Part shown: positions 1 through 12,002 of the stretch, piece after piece | Position numbering within the stretch: the stretch's first letter is position 1 | How the letters are laid out: each line of letters opens with the position of its first letter | NCBI RefSeq assembly: GCF_000340215.1 | Contig: NW_006921543.1 | Coordinates: forward strand, 434,001 to 498,000 | Length of the DNA: 64,000 nt | Direction: 5' to 3' | DNA from: Pseudocercospora fijiensis CIRAD86 | Lineage: Eukaryota; Ascomycota; Dothideomycetes; Mycosphaerellales; Mycosphaerellaceae | Position numbers and translations under genes: made by a program | Notes under the pieces: model-generated | The model's database searches: none | The model's input: the letters and a program-made list of their open reading frames with translations, nothing else | What the model was told of the DNA's origin: nothing

Positions 1-349
1 ATCGACTAATTAGCATTGATTGTAGAAGGTCTATATCTAAGAGGCTATTAAATAGGTTATCCTCAACCTCGTATAGTACGTCTTCTTTACTATCTTCGAC
101 CTAAGTAATAAAGCCGTTCTTATTAGGTAGACCGTAGACTAGTAAAGAATAGCCTTCGACAATAATGCGAGGCTTATATATATCTAGAAGGTTGGTATTA
201 GTTAAGGCAACTAATAGAGGCAGAGTTAGCAATGCGGCCGTATAGAAGACTAGTTGCCGCAACGGCCTATCGTTAATACCTCGCTACTTAGAAGCACGAC
301 AAGGTGTTAATTTAGCCTCTTTAGCGCTACGTTTAAACTAGTCGTTTAT

Positions 350-2830
350 ATAATCGTTTATTAACTTCTAGTTTATTAAGGCGTAGTTAGTCACCTACTA
401 TAGGAGGGCCTCGTATTGCTAAGCGTCGTTCAGATTAGAAGCCTACGTATCGTAGAAGCGGAAAAAGGCCTATATAACTGCTTCTTATATAGAATAGAAG
501 TATTCCTTAACTCGGCGCTTTCGTAACACTCCTAGAGCCTTATTGATATTAACGTAGGTCGCTTTACCTAACTAGTTGTCGTTATCGACAACAAGCCTAG
601 TATTATACTACTTAGGGTATATAAGATTGCTATTTAGACCTTAAAAGCGGCTCTTATATAACTAACAACGTCGTAGCGTAAGAACACTCGTACTAGTAAT
701 ATAGAAGCGCTAGATATGCTTGCAAGGCAGGTAATAGCTATGCTAGAAGTAGTAGAAGCATTTAGTACATACGTCGTCGTATAAAGCAGGTAGAGCTATC
801 CGCTAAGTAGGCTTATTATTGTCTATATCCTTACAATACTGTATAAGCTTATTAGCTATCTTCTTCTATACCGAAAGTAGTAGGTATTTAAAGGCCGGAG
901 TGTTGTATTTCCGCTATATTAGCAGCTAACCGTAGGTATCGACAATACCGTTTTATCGTACGCGCTCGCGGATATAATCGTCGAGTTAGAATAGGTGCAT
1001 TATAAGGCCTAGAAACAGTTAGTTGTTGTTAGTAGTTATAGTATAGAAGGGAAGAAGAATGTAGTCGAAGGAGCCGTTCTAAGGAATTCTAGCTATTCTA
1101 AAAAATGCAGAAGAGAGCTTCTTTTATATAAATTCGGACAACATTGTAAATAGGGGACGAATACGCACCTCGCAAGCTCTATTTGCGTATCTAACGCTTA
1201 TCTCGGCGCTTTAAGTATGCGTAATAGCCCTCTAGTAGACTAGTTATTCGAACGGCTATTAAAAGGGGATCTCCGAGCCGTACCTAAGTCGCCTATCGAT
1301 CGCTCTTAGAAGCTATCTACTTCTTCTTTAAATAGTCTAATTTCTCGACCGCCTTTAGTATATTATAGCTTAGTAGGTCGCTCTATACAGTCTGAATAAA
1401 CTGCTAGCATTCTTCTTAGTCTCTTATAATAAACAATGCGTTAGTTATAGCCTTAAAGGTAGTTAGAAAGCGCTTAAAGTACTTCTCGAGGGTTTTAATA
1501 AGATAGCGTTAGTAGAGGCGCTAAATAATGCTACAATCTATAAGGCCTTAAATTATACCGAGTTGCTTACTCGCTAAGTCGTTAGTAATCGACTATAGCG
1601 GTATCTAAGAAGACTGTTTAGTCTAGTTCAAATCGTCTTAATCTTTAGCTTTACTAGAACAGCCGTCGTTAACGTAGAAGTGCTTCCTATATCTATCGTA
1701 TTCGCTAACCTTCTTAATCTAGTCGGATTAAGCTATTTCTCGAAGGGTTGAGATTACTATCTCAATTAGGTATACCTGCTCGTAGTCTAGAAGGAAGTGA
1801 GCCGCTAGAAGCTATTTAAGGTAGTTATTGCGGACGTAGACTGTCGATAGAGGCTATTTTAGCTTATTCGTACAATAGGTCGAGTCTAATAGAAACAAAG
1901 ACCTATAGTTGCGAAGGGCTCGAAGTTGCTAGTTAGAAGCCTAAACAAGGCCTCTATATAGCTTTCTATTAAGTCTACGAGACTTAATTATTCGTACGAG
2001 GCCTCGTCTACCGCTAAATTTAGCGCTTAAGTAGTCGTATGCCTACTAAAGTTAGGCTATAACCCCTATTTCCGCACTATCTCTTCGCTTATTACTCAAT
2101 CGATAAAGGACTTCTCGATTAGCGTTGCTAACGCGGTCTCGAGTAATTACTACGGCGCTAGCGTCGTACTATACTTGCTTCTATTTAGGCCGTCTCATTT
2201 CTTCTACTAACTAAGCGACTAACGTTAAGCCTAGAAACAGGTTAATATAAAGTCTATAAGATACTAAGAATCTACTTACTAGCTCGAAAATCGAGTATCT
2301 CTTTCTATACGGCCTTTATACTATTATTAACTACTAGACTATCGACAAACTCGAGACTATGCGAATAGCACTTATTTAGCGGCAAAAGCATTACGTAAGC
2401 CGGTCTTATAACCGTTAAACTATTAGGTAGACTGCGTAGTACGCAGTTATCGAGAAACTCGCTAAATTCGGCTCTTAGTCGCTTCTCGTAGACCTCGATA
2501 ATAGTTAACTTCGCGCGATAGTCGAAACAAGGCTTCGTATACGCTATACGCTTCCGCTAAGGCCTCTTACGCATCTAAGTAGTTACAACGACTTCTAGAG
2601 CTATTTCCGCGCGCTAATAGTCTATATAGCGCTTATAGATGCGATACTTAAAGCTAAGTCGTCGATATAGTCGCCTATTACTATTATTCGATAGGTAGTT
2701 CGGCTAGTTCTTATAGTACTATACGTTCGATACGAAATAGCGGTATTCGTCGTATTCGAAGCCTTCTATTCGAATGCCCTTATTACTACTAGCAGGGTAG
2801 AAGAATAGGCGCCTTCGATCGTATAGATTT
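350..2830 (-). pseudogene. Mutator-like (MULE) transposase relic, RIP-degraded
   Basis: Reading the minus strand and treating TAG as former CAG/TGG gives a long protein-like track. Near 790-700 it contains a Cys-rich motif (DDVCTKCFYYF followed by LPCKHI) resembling the C-terminal SWIM-type zinc finger (CxC...CxH) of Mutator/FAR1-type transposases. The N-terminal part would lie near 2800, and I could not place the DDE residues. The whole stretch is depleted of CpA/TpG and has stops every few dozen codons, so it cannot be expressed. Family assignment rests on the SWIM-like end only; exact limits and terminal repeats were not found. Confidence 0.5.
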
Positions 2831-3306
2831 AGTAGAAACGGGCTCTTAAACTATAACAATACGCTTAGTACGAGATTATTACGGTTTACGAGATACACGT
2901 ACCGGCCGCTTAACTTCTAGCTTACTAAGCAACAACTCTATATCCTTAGGCGACAGGTGTTTAGCGTACGAAGGCTTATATATAATAAAGAGCGTAGAAT
3001 TAGCGATAGTAAGGTTAAAATAAAGGCGGTACGTAATACGAGGAAGAGGTAGAATAGGTCGATAAACAAACAGATAGAAATAGTCTCTAAATAAGGTCTA
3101 GTTTGGCTTCATTGTAAGCAGGCCTATACTATACTATTATAAGGCTTCAAATTAGCTCGAAATTGGACCTCTTAGCGGTCTATATATAGCCTGTTAATAA
3201 CTATAGAAGTAGACAAGCGCCGTAGCAAACCTAGCCGCCGTAGCGGCGCGATCTACACCCTTGTTTAGGTTAATATACTTATATCTCTAATTGTTGCCGC
3301 CTATAT

Positions 3307-3645
3307 AACGTTATATAGGTAAGCTTTCGTAACTATAGCAACTACGCCCCGGTAACGGCAACTACGCCCGACGGCCCTAGTAATAGTAACTACGCCCTAG
3401 TAACGGCAATAGCTATTATTAAGGCAACCGCGAGTTTATTAAATATAACCTAGTTACTATTATAGCCGGCAATCGTAGCCGGTAGTCGAATAAGAGTGTC
3501 CTTATAGTAAAACTAATATAGTCTCTAGTTTAAACTAGGAATCTATATAGTTTAGAAAAACCAAACTAGAACTAGGGAGCTAGTTTGCCGCTAAGAAACC
3601 AAACTATATACATTTAGTAGTTCGTAAACCAAACTTAAACTACTA
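3307..3645. repeat. Direct repeat copy 1 (LTR-like), RIPed
   Basis: It begins at AACGTTATATAGGTAAGC and shares most of its length with 5072-5545, including repeated AACTACGCC units, a CTATTATAGCCGGC segment and a late AACTAGGGAGCTAGTTT palindromic segment. The two copies lie in the same orientation about 1.4 kb apart, which fits a decayed LTR pair or two copies of another repeat. No coding region was recognised between them (3650-5070). Confidence 0.55.
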
Positions 3646-3795
3646 CGGGGTCTAAACTATACTAATACTATTTTAACTATTAACCTTATAGCTATCTACG
3701 CTAAGCGCGTTACGATTATAGATAAGAGTTTAAAGCCCTCTATAAGATTCTTAAAGGCTAGAATGTCTATATTCTAGATAGTAGTAGGTAGTACC

Positions 3796-3880
3796 GTAGG
3801 ATAGATATTCTAGTAGGATAGATATTCTAGTAGGATAGATATTCTAGTAGGATAGATATTCTAGTAGGATAGATATTCTT
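3796..3880. repeat. 17-bp minisatellite, five tandem copies
   Basis: The unit GTAGGATAGATATTCTA is repeated five times head to tail with only the last base changed. The copies are almost identical although the surroundings are heavily mutated, so the array probably expanded after RIP. Confidence 0.9.
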
Positions 3881-5071
3881 AGTGTCCTCTATAAGCGTTT
3901 CTATATATAAAGTATACCGCTATTATACGGCGCTATATAGCGCGCTTAAAATATACTCTAAGTATATATATATATATAGTATAATATGCTTTATTAGCTA
4001 TACGCAATCGAATTCTTCGAAATTCTATTAGTACTAAGGAGTAAATATGCTAGCTACGTAGCCTATGCTACCGGCTACGCTACCGGCTATACTACCGGGT
4101 CTTATAGGGAACTAAAAGAAGATAGACATTCTAGTTAAGTTGTATTAGCTTAGATTTTTATAAAAAGAAAATAGGGAAATAGGAGAAAGGTTAAAGAACC
4201 TAATACTAATATTTATAGGAATAATCCCTAGTTTCTAGAATATATTATATACCTGCCTTCGTAACTCTACCTTATACTCCCTCTAAATATCCCTATACTA
4301 TACCTACTAGAAATTTAACTAGGTACCTAGACCTATAGCAGCCTCTGTATCTTTTACTATCTTCTATAAGTTAAAGGACTCCTCGATAGTAGCCTCTACC
4401 TCCTTATATAATACGAAAGTTACTTCCTACCCTATCCTTTATATCTACTAAATAACTAAGAGTTCTAAGGAACGAACTAGCATTCGGCCTTAGTATAGCG
4501 AGTAACTAGTAGAACGTAGTATAGGGCTTCTTTATAGCTCTTTTATATACTATACCGATACCGAGGGAGGAGCTATCCTAGTACTTAATATTAGAGAATA
4601 GTTTAGTAGGAAAGTATTAGAACTTCTAAAAGAGGGCTTTAAGAGAAATCAATTAGTTCTACCTAGATCTAGATAAAGACATCCTACTAAGCATTTAGGG
4701 AATTATATAGAGAGCGAAAGGATAAAATATATACTTAATAAGTATAGTTTCTAACCTATACTATAATAGCTTATATATATATACTTTTAATTAGTTAGTA
4801 TCCTTAGCTAATTGTCTATAGATTTAGGGTAATATATGTACCTTCCTATAACTAAAAATACTAGCTACGCTACTAGCTATACTCTCGTATCTTATAAAGG
4901 ACTTGCTTTAAGTTACGTATACATTCCTCTACTTCTTAAAAAGTAACAAATTCTATAGTTCGAACCTGCTACTCCTATAGTTACTTAGTAAACTAACCTA
5001 AACTAAACTAGATCTTTAGCTTAGTAAACTAAACTAAACTAACCTCAACTCCTATAGGGTCTATACGTAAC

Positions 5072-5545
5072 GTTATATAGGTAAGCGTTTATAACTATAG
5101 TAACTACGCCCTAGTAATAGTAACTACGACCTAGTAATATAAATAGCTATTATTAAGGCAATTGCAAGCTGCGAGCGGGCCGCGAGCGGGGTAAATATAT
5201 CTAGTTAGTACTATAGCCGATAGAAGTAGCTAGTATTTAAATAAAGGTATACTTATAATAAAACTAATATCGTCTCTAGCTACTACGACCTAGTAATAGT
5301 AATAGCTATTATTAGAGCAACTACGAGCGGCGTAGATATAACGTAGTTAGTAGTTACTATTATAGCCGGCAGTCGTAGCTAGTAGTCGAATATAAGTATA
5401 CTTATAGTAAAACTAATATAGTCTCTAACTCTCTAGTTCTAATTAGGAATCCGTATAGTTTAAAAAAACTAAACCGGAACTAGGGAGCTAGTTTACCGCT
5501 AAGAAACTAAACTATATACGTTTTATAGTTTATAAACCGAACTAC
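5072..5545. repeat. Direct repeat copy 2 (LTR-like), RIPed
   Basis: Second copy of the 3307-3645 sequence in the same orientation. It is longer because an internal segment (AATAGCTATTATTA plus flanks) is duplicated. Both copies carry RIP-type differences from each other. Confidence 0.5.
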
Positions 5546-6050
5546 TATAGGATCTAGTCTCTATAGTAATTCTAGTAGCCTTATATTTACGTAGTCTATT
5601 TAATACTGCCTTTTTCTTATCTAGTATCGCTATCTAGTCGAGTAGCTCTTACTATATCTCTACGCTATAATACTAGTACTCTTAGGTATTTATAGTCGTA
5701 GGATATCGAAGTTTAGAGCGAGTTAGTAGCGAGTCTATTATAATATACCTTGTAACTTATAATAGATATTCTCTTCCTTCTACTAGTAGTTACGCTACTA
5801 CGCTACTAAAGCTAAAGCTACGCTAAGAATAAAGGCGCGCGGAATACTAGTTATAGCGGCTACTATTACTATTCCTATCGCTATTGCTATCGCTATCGCT
5901 ATCGGTAGAAGAAGAATATTATAAGGTAAGACGTAAAGTTATAGCGAGTCTAAGTAAGGTTTATTACGATAATAGATATAGTAAGGTTAGTAAGGAAGAT
6001 ATAAGAATAATAGGAAGCGATAATAGGCTTAAGTAAAGCCATTAAGACTC
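5546..6050. other. RIPed spacer with a simple-sequence tract
   Basis: No gene is visible. Around 5865-5910 there is an imperfect tract of six-base units of the kind TATCGC. The stretch ends where normal base composition resumes at about 6055. Confidence 0.5.
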
Positions 6051-6054
6051 TAGC

Positions 6055-6302
6055 ATACACAGAGCTCCGTCGAAGCTTAGCTTTAGCTGCGGGACAACAA
6101 CAAGTCGGTTGGAAAGACTAGCGTCCGCAGCGATCGCCGCCGCCGACATCCTGTCCAATCGAAGACCGACTCTGTTGCGGCATCCTACGGCAACATATCG
6201 CTAAAACCCTAACCCTATATCGCCTAAACCACCCTAACCTAACCACTCGCGTTTCGAGGCAGAACGAGCATAATTAGGCGCATGCGCGACTAGCTGCGGC
6301 GG
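6055..6302. other. Short non-RIPed host island with telomere-like CCCTAA repeats
   Basis: CpA and TpG are present at normal frequency here, unlike both sides. Near 6206 it holds ACCCTAACCCTA, and near 6230 CCACCCTAACCTAACC. It is probably the host DNA that was next to the F-box-like gene at 20198 before the 13.8 kb element inserted. Confidence 0.5.
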
Positions 6303-6426
6303 TGGCCTAATCGTAGCACTAGACGAATAGGCCGAAACCTCGCGATTTCCGGTTTCTTAGAACCTAGCGATTTCCGGTTTCTCGTGTTTCTCGATATATC
6401 GTGTTTTCTAGTATCTCGTGTTTCTC
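6303..6426. repeat. Left terminal inverted repeat of the 13.8 kb element
   Basis: It pairs with 19997-20119 in inverse orientation. It contains a tandem of CGATTTCCGGTTTCT and CTCGTGTTTCTCGATAT motifs. Divergence between the two arms is low compared with the RIPed interior. Confidence 0.85.
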
Positions 6427-6639
6427 GATATCTCGCGTTTGTCGTGTTTCCTCTCTGCGAAGCCGTAGTATAGAATATTTCGCTATAGCACCTAATTTGT
6501 ATGCTATACCGAAAACAACATTATTACCGACCTCCGCTTTTAGAACGCACGTGATTCCGCAGGATCTTTATAACACTCAATCTCCTTCTCTAAACTATAT
6601 ACTTAATTATTCGTCCTCTCTCGCGCTAGGCGACATCGA

Positions 6640-6820
6640 ATCTACGTTACTGTTACTATGCTATAGGAAAACCGAGATACTATGCTATAGCAAATTCGCG
6701 CTACTATACTACAGCAAAAACGATACGAGAAACTATACGCTACAGCAGACTAAGACTATCGCGTGCTATAGCAAAATCGACGCGTACTATAGTAATATCG
6801 ACGCGTACTATAGTAAAAGC
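6640..6820. repeat. Cluster of direct CTATAGCAAA-type repeats
   Basis: Seven or so copies of the motif TRCTATAGYAAA occur in one orientation at 15-30 bp spacing (for example near 6658, 6681, 6704, 6760, 6786 and 6806). They lie just upstream of the integrase start at 6822. It is the same core motif as the palindromes deeper in the element, which suggests binding sites in the integrase promoter or in the subterminal region. Confidence 0.7.
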
Positions 6821-6821
6821 A

Positions 6822-9000
6822 ATGCCCCCGAGAATTGACATCGACGAACATCGTCCCCTTGTCTAGCAGATCGTTAGCACCGAGAACCCCCGTACCTATT
6901 CGATATTGCGTGCCCGTATTATAGAAGAAGCTAGTATTGCTATCGAAGAGCGTCTATTAAAAGATCGTTACTTAGAATAGGGCATTTCTCTTATTAGTAG
7001 GCCGGTCGCGGAGACGGAGAGTCTCTAGGCACATATTAAGAACAACTTCTAGCGATATTACAGCCTAGGCGACAAGAAGATAGTAGACATACTGCGTGCT
7101 AAAGGCTTCAAAATAACGATATAGTAATACTAGCGCCTACGGCGGAGAATGGGTCTTATGCGAAGGATAGCGCCTAAAAACAAAAGAGCACTTTATAAAG
7201 CGATTAAACGTGTTCTTAAGACCGTGATTGCTTCTAGCGTTAAGTACGATAGGGGATATCGAGCCATTGCGAGATATCTACGGAGGAAGAACCATTTTAT
7301 CGGCAGGTTAGTACAAACATTCTTTATTAAGTTTGCACTAGATTTGGCTATAGTACAGTGCATTAGTGCTATAGCTAAAACAGCACCAATATCGCTAGAG
7401 AGACCTAATACCTACTAGAGACAGGCCGCCTATCGATGCCGGTACCTTAAAGCTAGAGCGTGTCTATTTAACAAGTCGCACTTATACATCCTTTAAAAGA
7501 CAATGTTCGCGATACCTAAAGGACAGGTACTAGACCTATATAGCGGCTTCCTATCTCTCCGTACGCTGTTTATCTAGCATAACTATATACACGAATAGTA
7601 ATACAATTTAGGCTTGAATTTTCCTATAGCACAACGTCTGTATACTACAGATAAATGAAGCCCTAGACTCTCCCTACAAGCAGTGTACTAATTATGTTCT
7701 AGAGACCGGATTTATAAGATCGCCCGCAGCCTCGATAAGACACCGTTTATAGCGCGCCGACTCTATAAACCGCGATTTTAGCTAGCGCATGGTTGTCGTA
7801 AAGCTATTAGTCCCAATAATGTCTAGTTAGTAGATGCGTACTGCAAGTTTGAGGCCTTCTTCGGCATCTAGATCTACGTTTGTATCGATGTCTTCTCCCG
7901 GATGATTGTATAGTACTATATCGGCAACCTCGTAAAGACTAAGTTTTCTACTTTTAAGCAATACCTCTAGACAGTCGTTAGTCGTAGGTATCAACCGAGG
8001 GTCGTCCGATCCGATATAGGTGTTAGTAAGCTATCCGGCGTTCAAGGCAATTTCCTATAGTATATAATCTAGTGTGCTACACGAAATACCGCAGAATCCA
8101 TTCTACTACTAATATATTGCGTAGAGACTCCTATAATAGCGGACGCACACCTCGAGCTGCGTAAGCTCTTCGAGGGCCGAGATCTAGATTTTTCGGACTG
8201 CTTCTAGTATACGATAAGTAAAGGCAACAACACCGTAGAGCACTAGAACAGTGAACTCGTAAAGCAGGCTCTAAATACCTAGAGAGATCACTTTAATAAG
8301 ATTAAGGCCTAGGGACTCTACAATCCGGATCGTGCCTACGATCGTATCGCTTTCCTTGCCGTCTATATACCCGTTATTCGATCTACGGTTGCCGAATTTG
8401 TCGAAGACTAGAACACCTACGCTATGCGATACAACGCCGATACGGAAACCTACTATACTAGAGTGCTAGAGTTGCTCTATTACTATCCGGAGATCTTCGG
8501 TAATAGTGCGTAAGACTAACGCAAGCTAGTGTATACCGAGCATCTATAGATTTAAGGGTAGATAGACCGCTACGATGAATTCGATCTTAAGGCCTACCTG
8601 CCGCTAGTAATATTAACGTTCTGTTAAGACGTCCTCGAAGCGCTTAGTTACCTACGCGAAATTCGTAGCACTAAGCGTAGTGCTACTCGCGGGTCTTAAA
8701 AGCTATATATCGAGGCATTCCTCGCCCTTCGGCGTACTATTTAAGCATATATAGCTGCTAGATTAGCTCTAATACTAGACGAGTTCTAGCGGCCTTCTCG
8801 TAATAGGGCGGAATTGCAGCTATCGGATCGGTTGAAGGCTATATTTAGCGCTACTAATAAGCCGCTAGATTGATTTAAGAAGCTTTTACTATATTCCTTC
8901 GTCGACGCCTATTACAGATCGCCGCTAATTACTAGTCGAGACTAAGCCTACGTTACAATTAATTAGCGCCCTCGTCGCTATTACGTACTATTTATATAGG
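6822..9000 (+). pseudogene. DDE integrase/transposase of the 13.8 kb element, RIP-degraded
   Basis: A frame opens at ATG 6822 (MPPRIDIDEHRPL) and can be followed through many TAG codons. A helix-turn-helix-like region near 7050-7300 reads GDKKIVDILRAKG and GYRAIARYLRRK. The integrase (rve-type) core follows: VDAYCKFEAF with the first Asp at 7833, VVRSDIG with the second Asp at 8013, and GNNTVEH with the candidate Glu at 8238. An intron-like insert of about 110 nt (roughly 8021-8129, GT start, CTACTAATA branch site, TAG end) separates RSDIG from TPIIADAH; without it the D-E distance is about 40 residues. A second insert of about 400 nt (near 7309-7715) contains palindrome 7343-7380. The family is the integrase-like DDE group; IS3EU- or Ginger-like is only a suggestion. 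Confidence 0.7.
7343..7380. repeat. Palindrome copy inside the integrase gene insert
   Basis: TTTGGCTATAGTAC on the left and GTGCTATAGCTAAA on the right form an inverted pair around a short spacer. It lies within the roughly 400-nt insert of the integrase gene. Confidence 0.75.
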
Positions 9001-9132
9001 AGACAGAAGTATAGTATAATGCCTACCCTCTTCCTCTATCCGCTCCCTCTCTCCGTCTAAGCATATTAGCGCAATCGGCAACTAAGCAAGCAATTAGCAA
9101 CTAAGCAAGCACCTAGTCCTTCGCCGTATTTA

Positions 9133-11528
9133 ATGTCTCGTATTTACTGCCTAAAATGCAGCGCCCGCTATAAGGATAGCGACAGGTTCTACTTACATTG
9201 TAGGGCAGAACTTCTAACCGAATAGTCCGATAGCGACAACGATAACGATCTAGTCGCCGCTACTGCATCTACTGTTCTCTAAGGCGGTTATGCATATAGG
9301 GACTTAGGCACCTTCAAGAACGTAGGTATAGCTGTAGCATAGAAGAAAGCAAAAGAGAAGCCGAAGAAACGCAAGATCCTAAATGCCGCCTATAACCCTC
9401 TCTATAAAGATGCACCGAGAGGTATAGGTATACTAAAGAAGAAGGGCAAGACGTATAAGAAGCCTATCCCCGTCGACTCGAGCTCTAGCGGCGATTCTTC
9501 CGGCAGCGAGGATAGGTTAGCTAAAGCATCTAAGGGTATAGGTACCGTAGGCAAGAATGCTAAGAGTAAGGGTAAAGACAAAGCGACTAAGGACGTGCCT
9601 ATTAAGGCGCTAATACAGGTTTCTTTTAAAGGCTAGATATACGACATTGTCGTCGAGGATAGAGGCTAAGACATACCGATCTAACTCCTAACATATAGCG
9701 AGGCTAACTATCTATTCGAGTTTAACTAGAGTCTGCCCTTAAATACATTTCTAGTAGAATTTAAGGCAGTAGACGATCGTCCGGACTAGTTCTAGCGCCG
9801 GCTAGTATATAAGGATTATCGAGTAATAGAAGTCCTCTCCCTAGACTATTAGGAACACTGTCTTGCTCGTAGGCTTAGAAAGAACAAGGAGCTAGTACGT
9901 ATCAAGCTGTCTATCCTAGAATATAGCAACTTCCGGGATCTGTTCTAGTTGTTCTCTGCTAAGCAGACCCCTAAGCGTACGACATTCAATATCAATCTAT
10001 ATAGGTTAACGTATACGAACGCCGAACGAAACACTAATCGACTATCTAATCTATATAAAGAAGAGTAGAAGAAGCTTGCAACTTCTAAGCTAGCGGAGCG
10101 CGATCTATCGCTAGCATCGAGCCTAAAGAGCCTATCCGAGTTCTTCGGAGGTTATAACAATGCCGACGACCCTTAACCGTAGTACCCTCCTTCGCTATCG
10201 CTACGGTAGTTTAAGATGCTACCGCCTATCTAACTACCTACTAGCATAACAGATAAGGAATATCAAACTAGACCGCCTATAGCAGACTTTATAGACTTTA
10301 TAGACTTCATAGACGACGACGAACAAGAAGAACTCTAGAAAGCTATCGACGAGAGCCGACTAACGGTATAGTAGGAGGCTACAAATCGGACAGGAATTGG
10401 CCCTTTACGCTATCCACTAGCTGTAAGTCGTCCGTTAAAACGCCTAGCGAGTTAGGAACTCCTACTACGTCAATATAGCTAGAACGAAGAAGTAATCGTA
10501 GTTAGCGACGATAACATGTCTCCGGATAAGCGCATAGTGCGTAGATAGGCGACAAGTAGCAACTCTATAGGAGCCGCTAACAGTTATATACCGAAGAAAA
10601 CGCCTATCTTCCGGCTATTAAAGCCTCGTAAGGATTAGTTATAGTCTAAGCAACAGTCGATAAAGCAACAGTCGATAAAGGATCGGTTATAGTCTAAGCA
10701 ACAGTCGATAAAGCAATAGTCGATATAGGCTATAGAATAGGATATAGAACATATAGGCAGCACCTTGCTACCTCTATCGTCTGCCTTAGACAATACCTAC
10801 TATGTCTGTTTTAACTTATTTAACCTTAGCAGACGCCGGCGTATTCGTATAGCGTGCCCTAAAGCCGTATACTATTTCTGCGAGAACTGCATTGCTAGGT
10901 TGCGAAATAACGGCGATCTATGTCCGCTCTGTCGCGTACCGCTTATATTTAAGCGGTTCTCGCTACTCCGGGAGACCTCGCTACTCCGGGAGACCTCGCT
11001 ACTCCGGGAGACCTCGCTACTCCCGGAGACATCTACTTAAGCAACTGCGCTAGTTCTAGAGACATCTACCTAACTAGCTACGCCGACGGCCGAGATAACT
11101 ATACCTATTCGTTCCTAGTCGACTACTAATAGGCATAACGAGACGTAGCCTAACCCGTCCTTTACGACCGTATAAGAAGAAGAAGAGAGCGAACAGATGC
11201 TTAATTAAGATAATCAACTCTAGTAGTAGCTCTAAGAACAGTTCTAGGACTAAGAACAACTATCCGAGACATAGCACTAGCGAGAGGGAAGTGCTATAGC
11301 TAATTAAGATACCGCGGTCGATAAGGTACGACCGCATTTAAGACCTAGCCTTTCTCGCAGAGATTTAATTACAGTCGCTAAGGCAACGTCTTCGTTACTA
11401 AGAAGGCTTCGGCTATAGGCAGATAACAAGAAGGTCGTCGGGTCTAAGCAGTACTATAGTAGCAAGGAACACGACGAGAACAATATATAAGAACGACTAA
11501 TCTAATAGTAGGTAGACAGGCGTTAATG
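9133..11528 (+). pseudogene. Cargo gene with N-terminal zinc ribbon and C-terminal RING finger, RIP-degraded
   Basis: The frame starts at ATG 9133 (MSRIYCLKCSARYK, a CxxC pair followed by another Cys) and runs about 800 codons with TAG/TAA interruptions. A Lys/Ser-rich low-complexity part comes next (9330-9600), then a region including QLLTYSEANYLFEF. The C-terminal finger near 10880-10950 reads YFCENCIARL and CPLCRVPL, the second half of a RING-type domain. An 18-bp tandem repeat lies in frame after it. It follows the integrase on the same strand within the same element, so it is probably cargo or an accessory protein, possibly a ubiquitin ligase. I do not recognise the family. Confidence 0.6.
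10961..11032. repeat. 18-bp tandem repeat, four copies, in frame
   Basis: Four copies of CGCTACTCCGGGAGACCT occur head to tail, the last slightly changed. Being a multiple of three it would keep the frame of the RING-containing gene and encode repeated SLLRET units. Confidence 0.9.
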
Positions 11529-11590
11529 GAGTTATATTATTTTCCATCTTCGCGTAGTCGTTATATATATATCGTACACCGGAATGTACA

Positions 11591-11632
11591 CAATTGCCTG
11601 TAGCACACATTTTGGTGTGCTATAGGCAATTG
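11591..11632. repeat. Palindrome copy, upstream of promoter cassette A
   Basis: CAATTGCCTGTAGCACAC pairs with GTGTGCTATAGGCAATTG around a loop of about six bases. It is about 66 bp upstream of the TATA-like sequence at 11698. Confidence 0.85.
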
Positions 11633-11697
11633 CTTTTATTTACTAGGCGATAGACCGCCGCGAATCCTATAATTACGAGCGACTAGGCTAGAATATG

Positions 11698-11745
11698 CTA
11701 TATATAAGTATATTTCTTCCCTAGCAACCTTCTCTCCTTCTTTAA
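11698..11745 (+). promoter_or_regulatory. Promoter cassette A (TATA box and CT-rich tract)
   Basis: CTATATATAAGTATA is followed by a pyrimidine-rich stretch with CTTCCC and CTCTCCTTCTTT, the usual layout of a fungal core promoter. A palindrome (11591-11632) and the shared block AGACCGCCGCGAATCC (near 11656) lie upstream. No clear intact reading frame follows. Confidence 0.5.
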
Positions 11746-11884
11746 TAGCAACCCTTTACGGCTAACACATTATACTAGTACGGTATCGCTACTTCATCTT
11801 AGCGCCGCTGCCGGTAAACGATATCGAGTATACGGGTAACTAACGACAGACTAAATCGGGACTTATGTCAATCCGGATAGATAT

Positions 11885-11924
11885 AATTGCCTATAGTACG
11901 TAAATTCGTATACTATAGGCAATT
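11885..11924. repeat. Palindrome copy, upstream of promoter cassette B
   Basis: AATTGCCTATAGTACG pairs with GTATACTATAGGCAATT. It is followed, like the copy at 11591, by AGACCGCCGCGAATCC (near 11943), so palindrome plus flank form a duplicated module. Confidence 0.88.
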
Positions 11925-12002
11925 CTACTTATCTGCTAGCAGACCGCCGCGAATCCTATAATTACGAGCACTCGAGACTATCGCTAGCAATACGACTATA
12001 GA

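Noticed and set aside
4950..4975. tRNA-like GTTCGAACC string
   Set aside because: No cloverleaf arms around it; lies in RIPed repeat DNA.
3307..5545. CRISPR-like repeated units
   Set aside because: Repeats are irregular, AT-rich and part of a eukaryotic repeat; no regular spacers anywhere in the window.
6401..6838. Frame of 145 codons across the left TIR and repeat cluster
   Set aside because: Made of translated repeats (CYRK/YYSK units); non-coding repeat structure explains it.
7149..7418. 89-codon frame as a stand-alone gene
   Set aside because: It is one uninterrupted piece of the decayed integrase that starts at 6822.
10765..11040. 91-codon RING-containing frame as a stand-alone gene
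   Set aside because: It continues in frame both ways into a longer RIPed gene; the ends are only where TAG codons happen to fall.
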